A model generated the notes under the pieces. The model saw only the letters and a list, made by a program, of their open reading frames with translations, did no database searches and was not told where the DNA came from. A DNA stretch of 64,000 nucleotides from positions 1,369,722 to 1,433,721 of the forward strand of contig NZ_WTYX01000001.1 in NCBI RefSeq assembly GCF_009827395.1, read 5' to 3'. This document shows, in pieces, positions 36,745 through 45,224 of the stretch; the stretch's first letter is position 1; every line of letters starts with the position of its first letter. The DNA comes from Pontixanthobacter aquaemixtae (GTDB lineage Bacteria > Pseudomonadota > Alphaproteobacteria > Sphingomonadales > Sphingomonadaceae). The position numbers and the translations under genes are program-made.

Positions 36745-38076
36745 GTGACCGACACCCCAACCTCCAAACGCTTTGCACCGATTGGCCCGCTGACCGGCAC
36801 CATCCGCGTGCCCGGCGACAAGTCGATCAGCCACCGCGCCTTGATGTTTGGCGCGCTGGCGGTGGGCGAAACCAAAGTCACCGGCCTGCTGGAAGGGCAC
36901 GATGTTCTCGCCACGGCGGAGGCTTTGCGCATAATGGGCGCGACTATCGAACGCTTCGATGACGGGAGTTGGTCGATTCACGGCGTAGGCGTAGGCGGAT
37001 TGCTACAACCCGCACAGGCGCTCGATATGGGCAATAGCGGCACCTCAACCCGCCTGCTGATGGGCCTGATCGCCAGCCACGCTATCACCGCGAATTTCAC
37101 CGGCGATGCCAGCCTGTCAGGCCGCCCGATGGGCCGCGTTATCGATCCGCTCAGCCAGATGGGCGCGCGCTTTGAACCCAGCCCGGGCGGAACATTGCCG
37201 CTGATGATGAAAGGCAGCTTCCCCACTGTACCGATAAGCTACCGGCTGCCGGTTGCATCGGCACAGGTCAAAAGTGCCATTTTGCTGGCGGGCCTGAACA
37301 CACCGGGCATCACCACCGTGATCGAGCCGGTCCCGACACGCGACCATACAGAACGGATGCTCAAGGGGTTTGGCGCGGATCTAACTGTCGAGGAAGTGGA
37401 TGGCGAGCGAGTGATCCGCATTCGCGGCGATGCCGAATTGACGCCGCAGACGATCACCGTTCCGGGCGATCCATCCTCCGCTGCATTCTTCATCGTCGCG
37501 GCGCTGCTGGTAGAGGGCAGCGATCTCACGATTGAGAATGTCGGCCTTAACCCGACGCGCGCGGGCCTGATCACCGTTTTGCAGCAGATGGGCGGCGATA
37601 TTGAATTGCTGAACGAACGCGAAGTCGGCGGCGAGCCGGTTGCCGATTTGCGAGTTCAGCACTCCCAATTGCGCGGAATCGATGTCGATCCCGCAATCGC
37701 GCCCAGCATGATTGACGAATTTCCGGTTCTGTTTGTGGCCGCGGCCAATGCACAGGGAACCACCACCACCAGCGGCTTGCACGAATTGCGCGTGAAAGAA
37801 AGCGACCGCCTGTCCGCCATGGCGGCGGCGCTGACTTCGGTTGGCGCGCGATTGAAAGAGCTGGAAGACGGATTGGTCATCGCCGGATCCGGCGGCGAGC
37901 CTTTGCGCGGAACCGGCAATGAATTGATCACCACCCATCTCGACCACCGCATTGCCATGAGCATGGCGGTGGCAGGATTGGCGAGCAAAGACGGCGTCGA
38001 AGTCGACGATACACGGCCCATCGCCACCAGCTTTCCCGATTTCGAGCAATTGTTGGAAGGCGCGGCCCGTGGCTGA
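36745..38076 (+). CDS. aroA: 3-phosphoshikimate 1-carboxyvinyltransferase (EPSP synthase)
   Basis: 443-residue shikimate-pathway enzyme joining PEP to shikimate 3-phosphate. Conserved segments are [34 protein letters not shown], and [13 protein letters not shown] with [13 protein letters not shown] near the C-terminus. The start is GTG (GTGACCGACACC). The end overlaps the next small gene by 8 bases, in an aroA-X-cmk-rpsA order that is common in alphaproteobacteria. Confidence 0.97.
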   Translation: MTDTPTSKRFAPIGPLTGTIRVPGDKSISHRALMFGALAVGETKVTGLLEGHDVLATAEALRIMGATIERFDDGSWSIHGVGVGGLLQPAQALDMGNSGTSTRLLMGLIASHAITANFTGDASLSGRPMGRVIDPLSQMGARFEPSPGGTLPLMMKGSFPTVPISYRLPVASAQVKSAILLAGLNTPGITTVIEPVPTRDHTERMLKGFGADLTVEEVDGERVIRIRGDAELTPQTITVPGDPSSAAFFIVAALLVEGSDLTIENVGLNPTRAGLITVLQQMGGDIELLNEREVGGEPVADLRVQHSQLRGIDVDPAIAPSMIDEFPVLFVAAANAQGTTTTSGLHELRVKESDRLSAMAAALTSVGARLKELEDGLVIAGSGGEPLRGTGNELITTHLDHRIAMSMAVAGLASKDGVEVDDTRPIATSFPDFEQLLEGAARG

Positions 38077-38341
38077 TCTCACCATGCCGCCACTCGATTG
38101 GGCGACGCTGGTCGGATTTGTCGGCATGGCCTGCATCATCGCCGCCTATGCCTATGTAACGGGCAAGGACAAACCCGATCCGTTCATCCTCCACGGCACC
38201 AATCTGCTCGGGGCGGCACTGCTTACGGTTTCCTTGCTGGTCCATACAAACCTGCCCAGCCTCGTGCTCGAGGCATTTTGGGCGGCCATCGCGATCTGGG
38301 GGCTGACCAAGGCATTTCTGGCGCGGAGGAAAGCGTCGTGA
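38069..38341 (+). CDS. Small membrane protein (CBU_0592-like)
   Basis: 90 residues with three hydrophobic segments (about 12-30, 41-58 and 62-82): [20 protein letters not shown], then [19 protein letters not shown] and [19 protein letters not shown]. This layout resembles the small CBU_0592 family of membrane proteins, of unknown function. It overlaps aroA by 8 bases and cmk by 4 bases, so the three are translationally linked. Confidence 0.75.
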   Translation: MADLTMPPLDWATLVGFVGMACIIAAYAYVTGKDKPDPFILHGTNLLGAALLTVSLLVHTNLPSLVLEAFWAAIAIWGLTKAFLARRKAS

Positions 38342-38961
38342 TCATCGCCATCGACGGCCCCACTGCCAGCGGGAAAGGCACGTTGTCCAAACAGATCGCA
38401 GCGCATTTTGGCTTGCCGCATTTGGATACCGGCCTGCTTTATCGCGCGGTCGGGCGGCAGGTCATTCTCAATGGTGGTGATCCAGACAATCCTTCGGATG
38501 CCTTGGCTGCGGTCGCCTTTCCCGATGAACTGCTCGACGATCCGGTGCTGCGCAACGAAGCCACCGGCAGTCTGGCCAGCCGCGCTTCGGTACACCCCGA
38601 TGTTCGCAAAGCCCTGTTCGAGCGCCAACGCGACTTTGCCTTGCAGGATGGCGGTGCGGTGCTGGACGGGCGCGATATCGGGACGGTGATCGCACCCGAT
38701 GCCGACGTGAAGCTGTTCATCACCGCAAGCGTGGCAGCGCGCGCCAAGCGGCGCTTTGCCGAAATGCAGCAGCGCGGTGTCTCCATTACGCTTGAGGAGA
38801 TTGTCGCCGATCTGGAACGCAGGGACGCGCGCGATACCGGCCGCAAAGACGCGCCGCTCATGGCCGCAGATGACGCCTTCACAATCGACACGTCCGATCT
38901 GGGCATCGAAGATGCCTTTGCCGCCGCGCTGGAAGCGATTGAGACGGCGAGCAGCAATTAG
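38338..38961 (+). CDS. cmk: Cytidylate kinase
   Basis: 207-residue kinase that phosphorylates CMP and dCMP with ATP. The P-loop GPTASGKGT is at residues 7-15; LDTGLLYRAVGR and DGRDIGTVIAPDADVKLFIT are conserved family segments. The start is GTG, overlapping the previous stop as GTGA; longer in-frame versions would read through the small membrane-protein gene. cmk next to rpsA is a widely conserved arrangement. Confidence 0.95.
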   Translation: MIIAIDGPTASGKGTLSKQIAAHFGLPHLDTGLLYRAVGRQVILNGGDPDNPSDALAAVAFPDELLDDPVLRNEATGSLASRASVHPDVRKALFERQRDFALQDGGAVLDGRDIGTVIAPDADVKLFITASVAARAKRRFAEMQQRGVSITLEEIVADLERRDARDTGRKDAPLMAADDAFTIDTSDLGIEDAFAAALEAIETASSN

Positions 38962-39339
38962 AGCTGTCCTACATCCAACCAAATCGCCTAGCTGGACGGA
39001 TGCCCGTGCATCGTCCTTCTCGTCACCAAACCACCCGCAAATCACGCCTCACAGATTTTCTCTCTTGGACAGCGGTCCATGTGGTCCATGTCTTGGCTGA
39101 CGCCCTCGGGCAGCTGACCGTAAATCGCTTGCATTTCCCCCGCGTCTGCCCTAGGCGCGCGCCCGTTCTCGCAATCTCCCGCAATATTGGTGGTTGAAAG
39201 GACCTCTATGTTGGCATCCGGCCACATGGAGACGTCGGCCTCTTGCCCCGCTAGCCTTCGCAATGGTGCGTTGGAGGCGGTTTAAGACCCCGGACAACCG
39301 GTGGCCGGTAACTCACATACTCAGGGATACCCCTACTCT
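38962..39339 (+). other. Non-coding region between cmk and rpsA
   Basis: 378 bases without a convincing gene. It contains a candidate promoter (39129-39157), a tandem TCCATGTGGTCCATGT near 39077, and a short stem ACCGG-TGG-CCGGT (39297-39309) just before rpsA. The long leader after the promoter (about 175 bases) leaves room for autoregulation by S1, as known for rpsA in E. coli, but I cannot identify a defined structure. Confidence 0.5.
39129..39157 (+). promoter_or_regulatory. Candidate rpsA promoter
   Basis: TTGCAT (39129-39134), a 17 base spacer and TAGGCG (39152-39157). It has the same form as the rpsF and purB candidates. It would give rpsA its own promoter in addition to read-through from cmk. 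Confidence 0.4.
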
Positions 39340-41043
39340 ATGGCAACTTCAGCCAACCCAACGCGCTCGGATTTTGAAGCGCTTCTCAACGAACAACTCG
39401 GTGGTGCAGAAGATGGCGGTTTCGAAGGCCGCGTCGTTAAAGGCACCGTAACCGCAATCGAAAACGGCAAGGCCGTTGTCGATGTAGGCCTCAAAAGCGA
39501 AGGCCGCATCGATCTCAAAGAATTTGCGCGTGGCGATGACGACCACGGCCTGACTGTCGGCGCAGAAGTCGAAGTCTATGTCGACCGTGTCGAAAATGCC
39601 GACGGCGAAGCCATGCTCAGCCGCGACCGCGCCCGCCGCGAAGCCGCTTGGGACAAGCTCGAAAACGAATTTGGCGAAAATGCCCGCGTAAACGGCCGCA
39701 TCTTTGGCCGCGTCAAAGGCGGCTTCACAGTCGATCTTGACGGCGCCGTGGCCTTCCTGCCCGGCAGCCAAGTCGATATCCGCCCTGTACGTGACATCAC
39801 CCCGCTGATGGACATCGAACAGCCATTCCAGATCCTCAAGATGGATCGCCGCCGCGGCAACATTGTTGTTTCGCGTCGTTCGATCCTCGAAGAAACCCGT
39901 GCGGAACAGCGCAGCGAACTGATCGGCGATCTGAGCGAAGGCCAGGTCATCGATGGTGTGGTCAAGAACATCACCGATTACGGTGCGTTTGTTGATCTGG
40001 GCGGCATTGACGGCCTGCTCCACGTCACCGACATGAGCTACAAGCGGGTCAACCACCCCAGCGAAATCATCGAAATCGGCCAGACCGTTACCGTACAGAT
40101 CGTTCGCATCAACAGCGAAACACAGCGCATCAGCCTGGGCATGAAGCAGCTGGAAAGCGATCCATGGGATGGCGTTGGCGCGAAATATCCGATTGGCGCG
40201 AAGCTGACCGGTACTGTCACCAACATCACCGAATATGGTGCGTTCGTGGAACTGGAAGCCGGCATCGAAGGCCTGGTCCACGTTTCCGAAATGTCGTGGA
40301 CGAAGAAGAATGTTCACCCCGGCAAGATCGTTTCGACATCGCAAGAAGTCGAAGTGCTGGTTCTCGAAGTGGACAGCGAAAAGCGCCGCATCTCGCTCGG
40401 CCTCAAGCAAGCTCAGGGCAATCCTTGGGAAGAATTCGCCGAGAAGAACCCAGTGGGCTCGACAGTTACCGGCGAAGTCAAGAACGCGACCGAATTCGGT
40501 CTGTTCATCGGCCTCGAAGGCGACGTGGACGGCATGGTTCACATGTCCGACATCGCGTGGGGCATTTCGGGCGAAGACGCATTGGCGCTGCACCGCAAGG
40601 GTGAAGAAGTCCAGGCGATCGTTCTCGATGTCGACACCGATAAAGAGCGTATCAGCCTTGGCATGAAGCAGCTCGAAAAAGGCGCTCCATCGGCAGAAGG
40701 TGCCGCTGGTGGCGGCTTGAAGCGTGGCGACGTTGTAACCGTAACTGTCCTCGAAGTTCGCGATGGCGGCCTCGAAGTGCAGGCTGGCGACGATGGCGCA
40801 ACCGGCTTCATCAAGCGTTCGGACCTCGGCCGTGATCGTGACGAGCAACGCCCTGACCGCTTCCAGGCGGGCAACAAGGTCGATGCGATGGTCACCGGTT
40901 TCGACCGTTCGAAGAAGCCGAACTTCTCGATCAAAGCGCGTCAGATCTCCGAAGAGAAGGAAGCAGTGGAGCAGTTCGGTTCATCCGATTCGGGCGCATC
41001 ACTCGGCGACATTCTCGGCGAAGCTCTGAAGAAGGGCGATTAA
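39340..41043 (+). CDS. rpsA: 30S ribosomal protein S1
   Basis: 567-residue S1 with six S1 RNA-binding repeats, for example VIDGVVKNITDYGAFVDLGG, LTGTVTNITEYGAFVELEAG and VTGEVKNATEFGLFIGLEGD. It binds mRNA on the 30S subunit. I chose the ATG of MATSANPTRSDFEALLNEQL; a GTG 13 codons upstream (39301) gives an unconvincing N-terminus. No strong ribosome site precedes the ATG, as is also true of E. coli rpsA. Repeat copy 2 begins on its TAA stop codon. Confidence 0.97.
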   Translation: MATSANPTRSDFEALLNEQLGGAEDGGFEGRVVKGTVTAIENGKAVVDVGLKSEGRIDLKEFARGDDDHGLTVGAEVEVYVDRVENADGEAMLSRDRARREAAWDKLENEFGENARVNGRIFGRVKGGFTVDLDGAVAFLPGSQVDIRPVRDITPLMDIEQPFQILKMDRRRGNIVVSRRSILEETRAEQRSELIGDLSEGQVIDGVVKNITDYGAFVDLGGIDGLLHVTDMSYKRVNHPSEIIEIGQTVTVQIVRINSETQRISLGMKQLESDPWDGVGAKYPIGAKLTGTVTNITEYGAFVELEAGIEGLVHVSEMSWTKKNVHPGKIVSTSQEVEVLVLEVDSEKRRISLGLKQAQGNPWEEFAEKNPVGSTVTGEVKNATEFGLFIGLEGDVDGMVHMSDIAWGISGEDALALHRKGEEVQAIVLDVDTDKERISLGMKQLEKGAPSAEGAAGGGLKRGDVVTVTVLEVRDGGLEVQAGDDGATGFIKRSDLGRDRDEQRPDRFQAGNKVDAMVTGFDRSKKPNFSIKARQISEEKEAVEQFGSSDSGASLGDILGEALKKGD

Positions 41044-41298
41044 TTCGTTTTAGTCCCTCAATCGGCGGGCGGAATGCATCCGCATTCCTTGCCTGCCTCG
41101 CATAAGCTCGGGCGGCCAGTCGGCCTTGCGGTCGGCTGTCGCCGCCCGGGATTGCGAAACTTTTTATGGCCGGGAATGAACCGGCCCGCCAACGGACGGA
41201 CCGCAAGGCCAACCGGCCGCCCGCAGCGAAGCGACCGTCAGGGAGCGAAAGCGAGGATAGCCAAGGCTGCGGACGCAGCCGCCGGCGCTTGAGGCCAA
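41041..41298 (+). repeat. Palindromic repeat element, copy 2
   Basis: About 258 bases, the inverted counterpart of 35985-36244. It starts TAATTCGTTTTAG on the rpsA stop codon. Hairpin 41071-41077/41082-41088 keeps the ATCC loop of copy 1 but has a different stem sequence. Arms around 41108-41132 and 41198-41222 pair over about 25 bases with two mismatches. A second hairpin near 41265-41280 and GCGCTTGAGGCC close the element. It fills nearly all of the 306 bases between rpsA and gloB, so that gap holds no gene. Confidence 0.88.
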
Positions 41299-41314
41299 TC
41301 AAGAACGCCGGGCC

Positions 41315-41343
41315 TTTCCTACTTTGGGCACCTGCCCTACACT
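41315..41343 (+). promoter_or_regulatory. Candidate gloB promoter, possibly leaderless
   Basis: TACACT (41338-41343), a 17 base spacer and a weak TTTCCT (41315-41320). The -10-like box ends only 6 bases before the gloB ATG, and no Shine-Dalgarno sequence is visible, so transcription may start at or next to the ATG. Confidence 0.35.
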
Positions 41344-41349
41344 GGCGGC

Positions 41350-42105
41350 ATGCTACAAATTCATCAATTCCCGTGCCTGTCTGACAATTACGGATATCTC
41401 GTCCACGATCCCGCCAGCGGAGAGACAACCTGCATCGATACGCCCGATGCCAAGGAATATCTCAAACAGGCCGAGGCAAAAGGGTGGACCATCACCCATA
41501 TCTGGAACACCCATTGGCATCCCGATCATGCGGGCGGGAACGAGGAAATCAAAGCTGCCACCGGCTGCACCGTCTTTGGCCCTGCCGAAGTTGAGAAAAT
41601 CGCAAAGCCCGATGTGGTAATCAAACATGGCGATACGGTTTCGCTGGGCGCATTCACCGGCGATGTAATCGATGTTGGCGGTCATACAAACGGCCATATC
41701 GCGATCCACATTGCCGAGGCTGGCGTTGCCTTTGTGGGCGACGCGGTGTTTGCCCTTGGCTGCGGCAGAATGTTCGAGGGGACACCCGATCAGTTCTGGG
41801 CCAGCCTGGAGCGGATCAAAGCCCTCCCCGCCGACACGATGCTCTACTGCGCGCATGAATATACGCAGGCGAATGCGAAATTCGCGGTCCATGCCGATCC
41901 GGACAATTCCGCCCTCGCCGATTATGCGGCAGAGATTGATCGCAAACGCGCACAAGGTTCACCGACCGTGCCCATGCCGCTGTCGCGCGAATTGGAGACC
42001 AATCCCTTTCTGCGCGCTGACGAAGCAGTGCTCGCCGCGAAATGGGGCGGTGATACGCCTGCTGAAACTTTCGCAGCTCTGAGAGCGGGCAAAGACAACT
42101 TCTAG
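41350..42105 (+). CDS. gloB: Hydroxyacylglutathione hydrolase (glyoxalase II)
   Basis: 251-residue metallo-beta-lactamase-fold thioesterase that hydrolyses S-lactoylglutathione in methylglyoxal detoxification. The binuclear metal motif is THWHPDH (His55, His57, Asp59, His60), with further ligands in GGHTNGHIAIH and FVGDAVFALGCGRMFEG. The C-terminal glutathione-binding part has YCAHEYTQANAKFA. A normal-length gene just after repeat copy 2. Confidence 0.95.
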   Translation: MLQIHQFPCLSDNYGYLVHDPASGETTCIDTPDAKEYLKQAEAKGWTITHIWNTHWHPDHAGGNEEIKAATGCTVFGPAEVEKIAKPDVVIKHGDTVSLGAFTGDVIDVGGHTNGHIAIHIAEAGVAFVGDAVFALGCGRMFEGTPDQFWASLERIKALPADTMLYCAHEYTQANAKFAVHADPDNSALADYAAEIDRKRAQGSPTVPMPLSRELETNPFLRADEAVLAAKWGGDTPAETFAALRAGKDNF

Positions 42106-42117
42106 AAAGTGGTATAA

Positions 42118-42807
42118 ATGAAGCCGGTCGAAATCGTCCTTCTGCACGGACCGCTTGTCGGGCCAGCCTCCGTCGAACCGACCCGGCAGGAATTACAGTC
42201 CAGAGGCTTGACCGTCGTGGTGCCAAAACCGGCGAACGATCAAGCAAACATTGCTTGGCGCGATTGGCCCGCGAGCCTGACGGATCGCTTGCCAAAACTC
42301 GATCTGCCGGTTTTTGTTGGACACAGCATGGGGAGTCTCCTCGCTGCACGAATGGCTGCCGACTACGCGGAATGCGGCATGATATGCCTAGACGGCGACA
42401 TTCCGTGTTTGAACGGACCTACACCGCCTGTTGCCGCCAGCTTTCGTCCAATCATCGAAGGATTACCGCAAAGTGACAGACTGCTGCCACCATGGCATAA
42501 ATGGTGGCCAAGCGATCCCTTTCAGGGCTGGCCCGTAACCGATGCGGAAAAGGCCCGCGTCAGCGCCGACATCCCGCAATTGCGTTTCGATTGGTTCGAC
42601 GACAGCTTTATCATGCCGAACTGGGATCATGCCGCTAAGGGCTTCATTCAACTGAACGCGTGGTTCGACGAGGAATCCAAGCGCGCAGAGAAACTTGGCT
42701 TTCCGGTAGAGCGGATCGAAGGGACACATCTCCACCCCGCTGTTGCCCCCGTGGAAACCGCCGATGCGATCATTGCCTGCATCGCGCGAATGGAGCGGCC
42801 CAACTGA
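42118..42807 (+). CDS. Alpha/beta hydrolase
   Basis: 229 residues. The N-terminal VEIVLLHGPLVGPASVEPT is an oxyanion segment, and GHSMGSLLAARMA has the nucleophile Ser70. A His in EGTHLHPAVAP is the likely base. The substrate and closer family are not recognised. It lies 12 bases after gloB and overlaps the quinone reductase start by one base (TGATG), so the three probably form one transcript. Confidence 0.75.
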   Translation: MKPVEIVLLHGPLVGPASVEPTRQELQSRGLTVVVPKPANDQANIAWRDWPASLTDRLPKLDLPVFVGHSMGSLLAARMAADYAECGMICLDGDIPCLNGPTPPVAASFRPIIEGLPQSDRLLPPWHKWWPSDPFQGWPVTDAEKARVSADIPQLRFDWFDDSFIMPNWDHAAKGFIQLNAWFDEESKRAEKLGFPVERIEGTHLHPAVAPVETADAIIACIARMERPN

Positions 42808-43787
42808 TGAAGGCTTTGCGCGTATCACACCTATCCTCTGACCTATCAGGCGTTGAGCTGGCCGAAATGTCCATGCCCGAACGCAAGACCGGCGAAGTCT
42901 TGGTGCGCGTCCGGGCTGCATCGCTCAATTTCCCTGACCTGTTGATGACGCGCGGGGAATATCAGTTCAAACCGGAGCCGCCTTTCACTTTGGGAATGGA
43001 AATGGCGGGCGAGGTGGTCGAGGCCGATCCCGATAGCGGCTTTGCCGCGGGCGACCGTGTGATGGGCGGCGCTAAGACCGGCAGCATGGCGGAGTTCCTC
43101 TCGGTACCCGCTCGCGCGCTTGCGCCGCTCCCGGATGGGCTCGATTTCGAGAAAGGCGCGGCGATGGGCGCGGCCTATCAAACCGCATATACCGCGCTTG
43201 TCGAACAAGGCGGTGTGCAAGCGGGCCAATGGGTGCTGGTGCATGGCGCAAGCGGCGGGGTGGCGCTTGCCGCTGTTGATCTGGCCAAGGCGCTGGGCGC
43301 GAAAGTGATCGCGGCGTCCGGTTCACCGCAAAAGCTTCCGCGAATTGCCGAACTTTACGCCCCTGATGCAACCATCGAAAGCGTCGGCCGGTTTCGCGAT
43401 CAGGTCTCCGAAATTACTGGCGGCACGCTATGCGATCTTGTCTGCGAGCCGGTTGGCGGCGACATTTTCGATGAAAGCACGCGCTGCGTCGCCTTTGGCG
43501 GAAAACTGCTGGTGGTGGGTTTCGCCGGAGGGCGCATCGCCGACATCGCGACCAATATTCCGCTGATCAAAGGTTTTTCCGTGGTGGGCGTACGCGCAGG
43601 CGAATATGCGCGGCGTTTCCCCGAGCGCGGCAAACGTATCAAAGACGAAGTTGCCCGCATGGCCAGCAGTGGGCAAATCAGCCCCGCCATCGACCGCACA
43701 TTGCCCCTGTCCCGATGGCGCGAAGCTTTCGAAGCCATGGCGGGCCGGGAACTGGTCGGGAAAGTAATCCTCATCCCCGGGCAATAG
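42807..43787 (+). CDS. NADPH:quinone oxidoreductase-type MDR protein
   Basis: 326-residue zinc-free medium-chain dehydrogenase of the quinone oxidoreductase (QOR) group. The N-terminal SLNFPDLLMTRGEYQFKPE and the cofactor segment VLVHGASGGVALAAVDLAKA are typical, and the C-terminal WREAFEAMAGRELVGKVIL ends the family fold. It reduces quinones or enoyl compounds with NADPH; the substrate is unknown. The ATG shares one base with the preceding stop, which decides the start. Confidence 0.9.
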   Translation: MKALRVSHLSSDLSGVELAEMSMPERKTGEVLVRVRAASLNFPDLLMTRGEYQFKPEPPFTLGMEMAGEVVEADPDSGFAAGDRVMGGAKTGSMAEFLSVPARALAPLPDGLDFEKGAAMGAAYQTAYTALVEQGGVQAGQWVLVHGASGGVALAAVDLAKALGAKVIAASGSPQKLPRIAELYAPDATIESVGRFRDQVSEITGGTLCDLVCEPVGGDIFDESTRCVAFGGKLLVVGFAGGRIADIATNIPLIKGFSVVGVRAGEYARRFPERGKRIKDEVARMASSGQISPAIDRTLPLSRWREAFEAMAGRELVGKVILIPGQ

Positions 43788-43791
43788 ACAC

Positions 43792-43821
43792 AAAAAAGGC
43801 GGCCACTCGGGCCGCCCTTTT
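43792..43821. terminator. Bidirectional intrinsic terminator
   Basis: 7 bp stem GGCGGCC/GGCCGCC (43798-43804 with 43810-43816) with loop ACTCG, an A-run before it and a CTTTT run after it. It lies between the convergent quinone reductase and ATP synthase b genes and can serve both strands. Confidence 0.85.
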
Positions 43822-43841
43822 CATATCTGTTCTATCGCTGC

Positions 43842-44375
43842 TTAGAGACCGGCGATCAGCTGATCGGCCAACTTCCCGTCGGCAGAGGCATCATGCTTCT
43901 TGGCAATCAGATCTTGCGCGGCGGCGGTTGCGGCATTGGCAGCCCGCGCGCGGACATCGTCCACTGCATCGCGTTCGGCAGCGGCAATCTTGTCTTCCGC
44001 CATCTTCTTGCGGCGAGCGACCATTGCCTTGCTGTCTTCTTCTGCCTTCGCAACGATGGCATCGGCTTCCTTCTGGGCGCCTTCCATCATCGCCTCGGCG
44101 TCTTTTTCAGCGCCGGCAATCTTTGCCGCATATTCGTTGCGCAAAGCTTCCGCTTCGGCGCGGAGCTTCTTCGCTTCGTCCAGCTGTTCGCGGATTGCGG
44201 CAATCTTGTTGTCGAGCCCGCCGGTGATCATTCCGGGGACTTTCTTCCACAGCATGATTGCGATCGAAACCGCCATCGCGATGGATACGATCTGATAGGG
44301 CTCCAGACTCCACAGATGCGGCCCGATCGATTCGGGAATGTCCGTGGTGGTGAATACTTCGGGTGCGTTAGACAT
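43842..44375 (-). CDS. atpF: ATP synthase F0 subunit b
   Basis: 177 residues. One N-terminal membrane helix (PYQIVSIAMAVSIAIMLWKK, about 27-46) is followed by a long charged coiled coil rich in Ala, Glu and Lys. This is the peripheral stalk of the F1F0 ATP synthase. It is last in the F0 operon and overlaps the b' gene by 8 bases. By the usual alphaproteobacterial order a-c-b'-b, this is b. Confidence 0.93.
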   Translation of the reverse strand: MSNAPEVFTTTDIPESIGPHLWSLEPYQIVSIAMAVSIAIMLWKKVPGMITGGLDNKIAAIREQLDEAKKLRAEAEALRNEYAAKIAGAEKDAEAMMEGAQKEADAIVAKAEEDSKAMVARRKKMAEDKIAAAERDAVDDVRARAANAATAAAQDLIAKKHDASADGKLADQLIAGL

Positions 44376-44862
44376 TGGTCATCGCCTTCTTCACCGCCGA
44401 TTTGGCATTGGCCGCAGTCACTTTCACGCCCGCAAGCTGCTGGACGATGTCCTGCGCAGCCTCTGCAGCCACCGATTCAACTTCGGTCAATGCCGCGGTG
44501 CGTGCTTCGGCGATTTCGACTTCAGCCTTGGCCAGCTTGGTATCAAGCCGTTTCTGCGCTGCTGCCAGCTTCTTTTCGCTTTTGGCAGCGGCATCAGCCT
44601 TTGCCTTGGCGATTACGGCCTGTGCCTCCGCGCGATTTTCATTCTCGCGCTTGCGCCATGCTTCCTCTTCCTCGTCCGCCTGGGCACGCGCGGCTTCGGC
44701 AGCGGCCAGATCGCCTGCGATCTGATCGTCACGCTGGGCAACGGTTTCCATGACGCGCGGTACCATACCGCGGCCGACAACGAAGAAGACAAACCCAAAG
44801 GTCACCAGCAGCCAGAAAATCTGGCTGGAATAGGTTTCCATTATCTGAGCTATCTGAGGCAT
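44368..44862 (-). CDS. atpF2: ATP synthase F0 subunit b'
   Basis: 164 residues with a membrane helix near the N-terminus (SSQIFWLLVTFGFVFFVVGR, residues 11-30) and a long coiled coil to the end. It is a second, divergent b-type subunit, as found in photosynthetic and related alphaproteobacteria, forming a b/b' heterodimer stalk. It lies 74 bases after atpE and overlaps the b gene. Confidence 0.92.
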   Translation of the reverse strand: MPQIAQIMETYSSQIFWLLVTFGFVFFVVGRGMVPRVMETVAQRDDQIAGDLAAAEAARAQADEEEEAWRKRENENRAEAQAVIAKAKADAAAKSEKKLAAAQKRLDTKLAKAEVEIAEARTAALTEVESVAAEAAQDIVQQLAGVKVTAANAKSAVKKAMTNV

Positions 44863-44936
44863 AGGATCAGGTCCCGGCTTTTAGCAGAGGAATACCAGAT
44901 CGACCCGACCGAAGCCGGGCCGACCTTGGTGATATG

Positions 44937-45164
44937 TTAGGCGACGAAGATCAGGATCATCGCGACGACGAACGCCAGCAGGCCGAGAAGCTCAGCTGCG
45001 GCGAAGCCGATGAACAGGCGGCCTTGCTGACCGTCTGCGGCGCCTGGGTTGCGCAGTGCGCTCTCAAGGAACGAACCGAATACGTTACCAACACCGATTG
45101 CGGCCATGCCGGCACCGATAGCGGCGAGACCTGCACCGATGAGCTTTGCTGCTGCTGGATCCAT
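44937..45164 (-). CDS. atpE: ATP synthase F0 subunit c
   Basis: 75-residue rotor-ring proteolipid with two membrane helices joined by the polar loop RNPGAADGQQ. The first helix carries the glycine-rich GAGLAAIGAGMAAIGVGN packing motif, and the second carries the ion-binding carboxylate Glu58 in FAAAELLG. The signature indicates proton rather than sodium use, judging from the lack of Na+ ligands near Glu58. It is preceded by AAGGAG. Confidence 0.97.
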   Translation of the reverse strand: MDPAAAKLIGAGLAAIGAGMAAIGVGNVFGSFLESALRNPGAADGQQGRLFIGFAAAELLGLLAFVVAMILIFVA

Positions 45165-45224
45165 TGTACTTACTCCTTAGAAATATCTGTAAATGTTAAT
45201 CAGAAAAGGTGGTGAAAATGCGTC

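Noticed and set aside
39301-39339. GTG start 13 codons upstream for rpsA
   Set aside because: The extra residues are unlike any S1 N-terminus, while the ATG at 39340 gives the expected one.
41074-41384. Short open frames of about 70 codons in the gap after rpsA
   Set aside because: They run through the palindromic repeat and have its Arg/Ala/Pro-rich translation, with no ribosome site.
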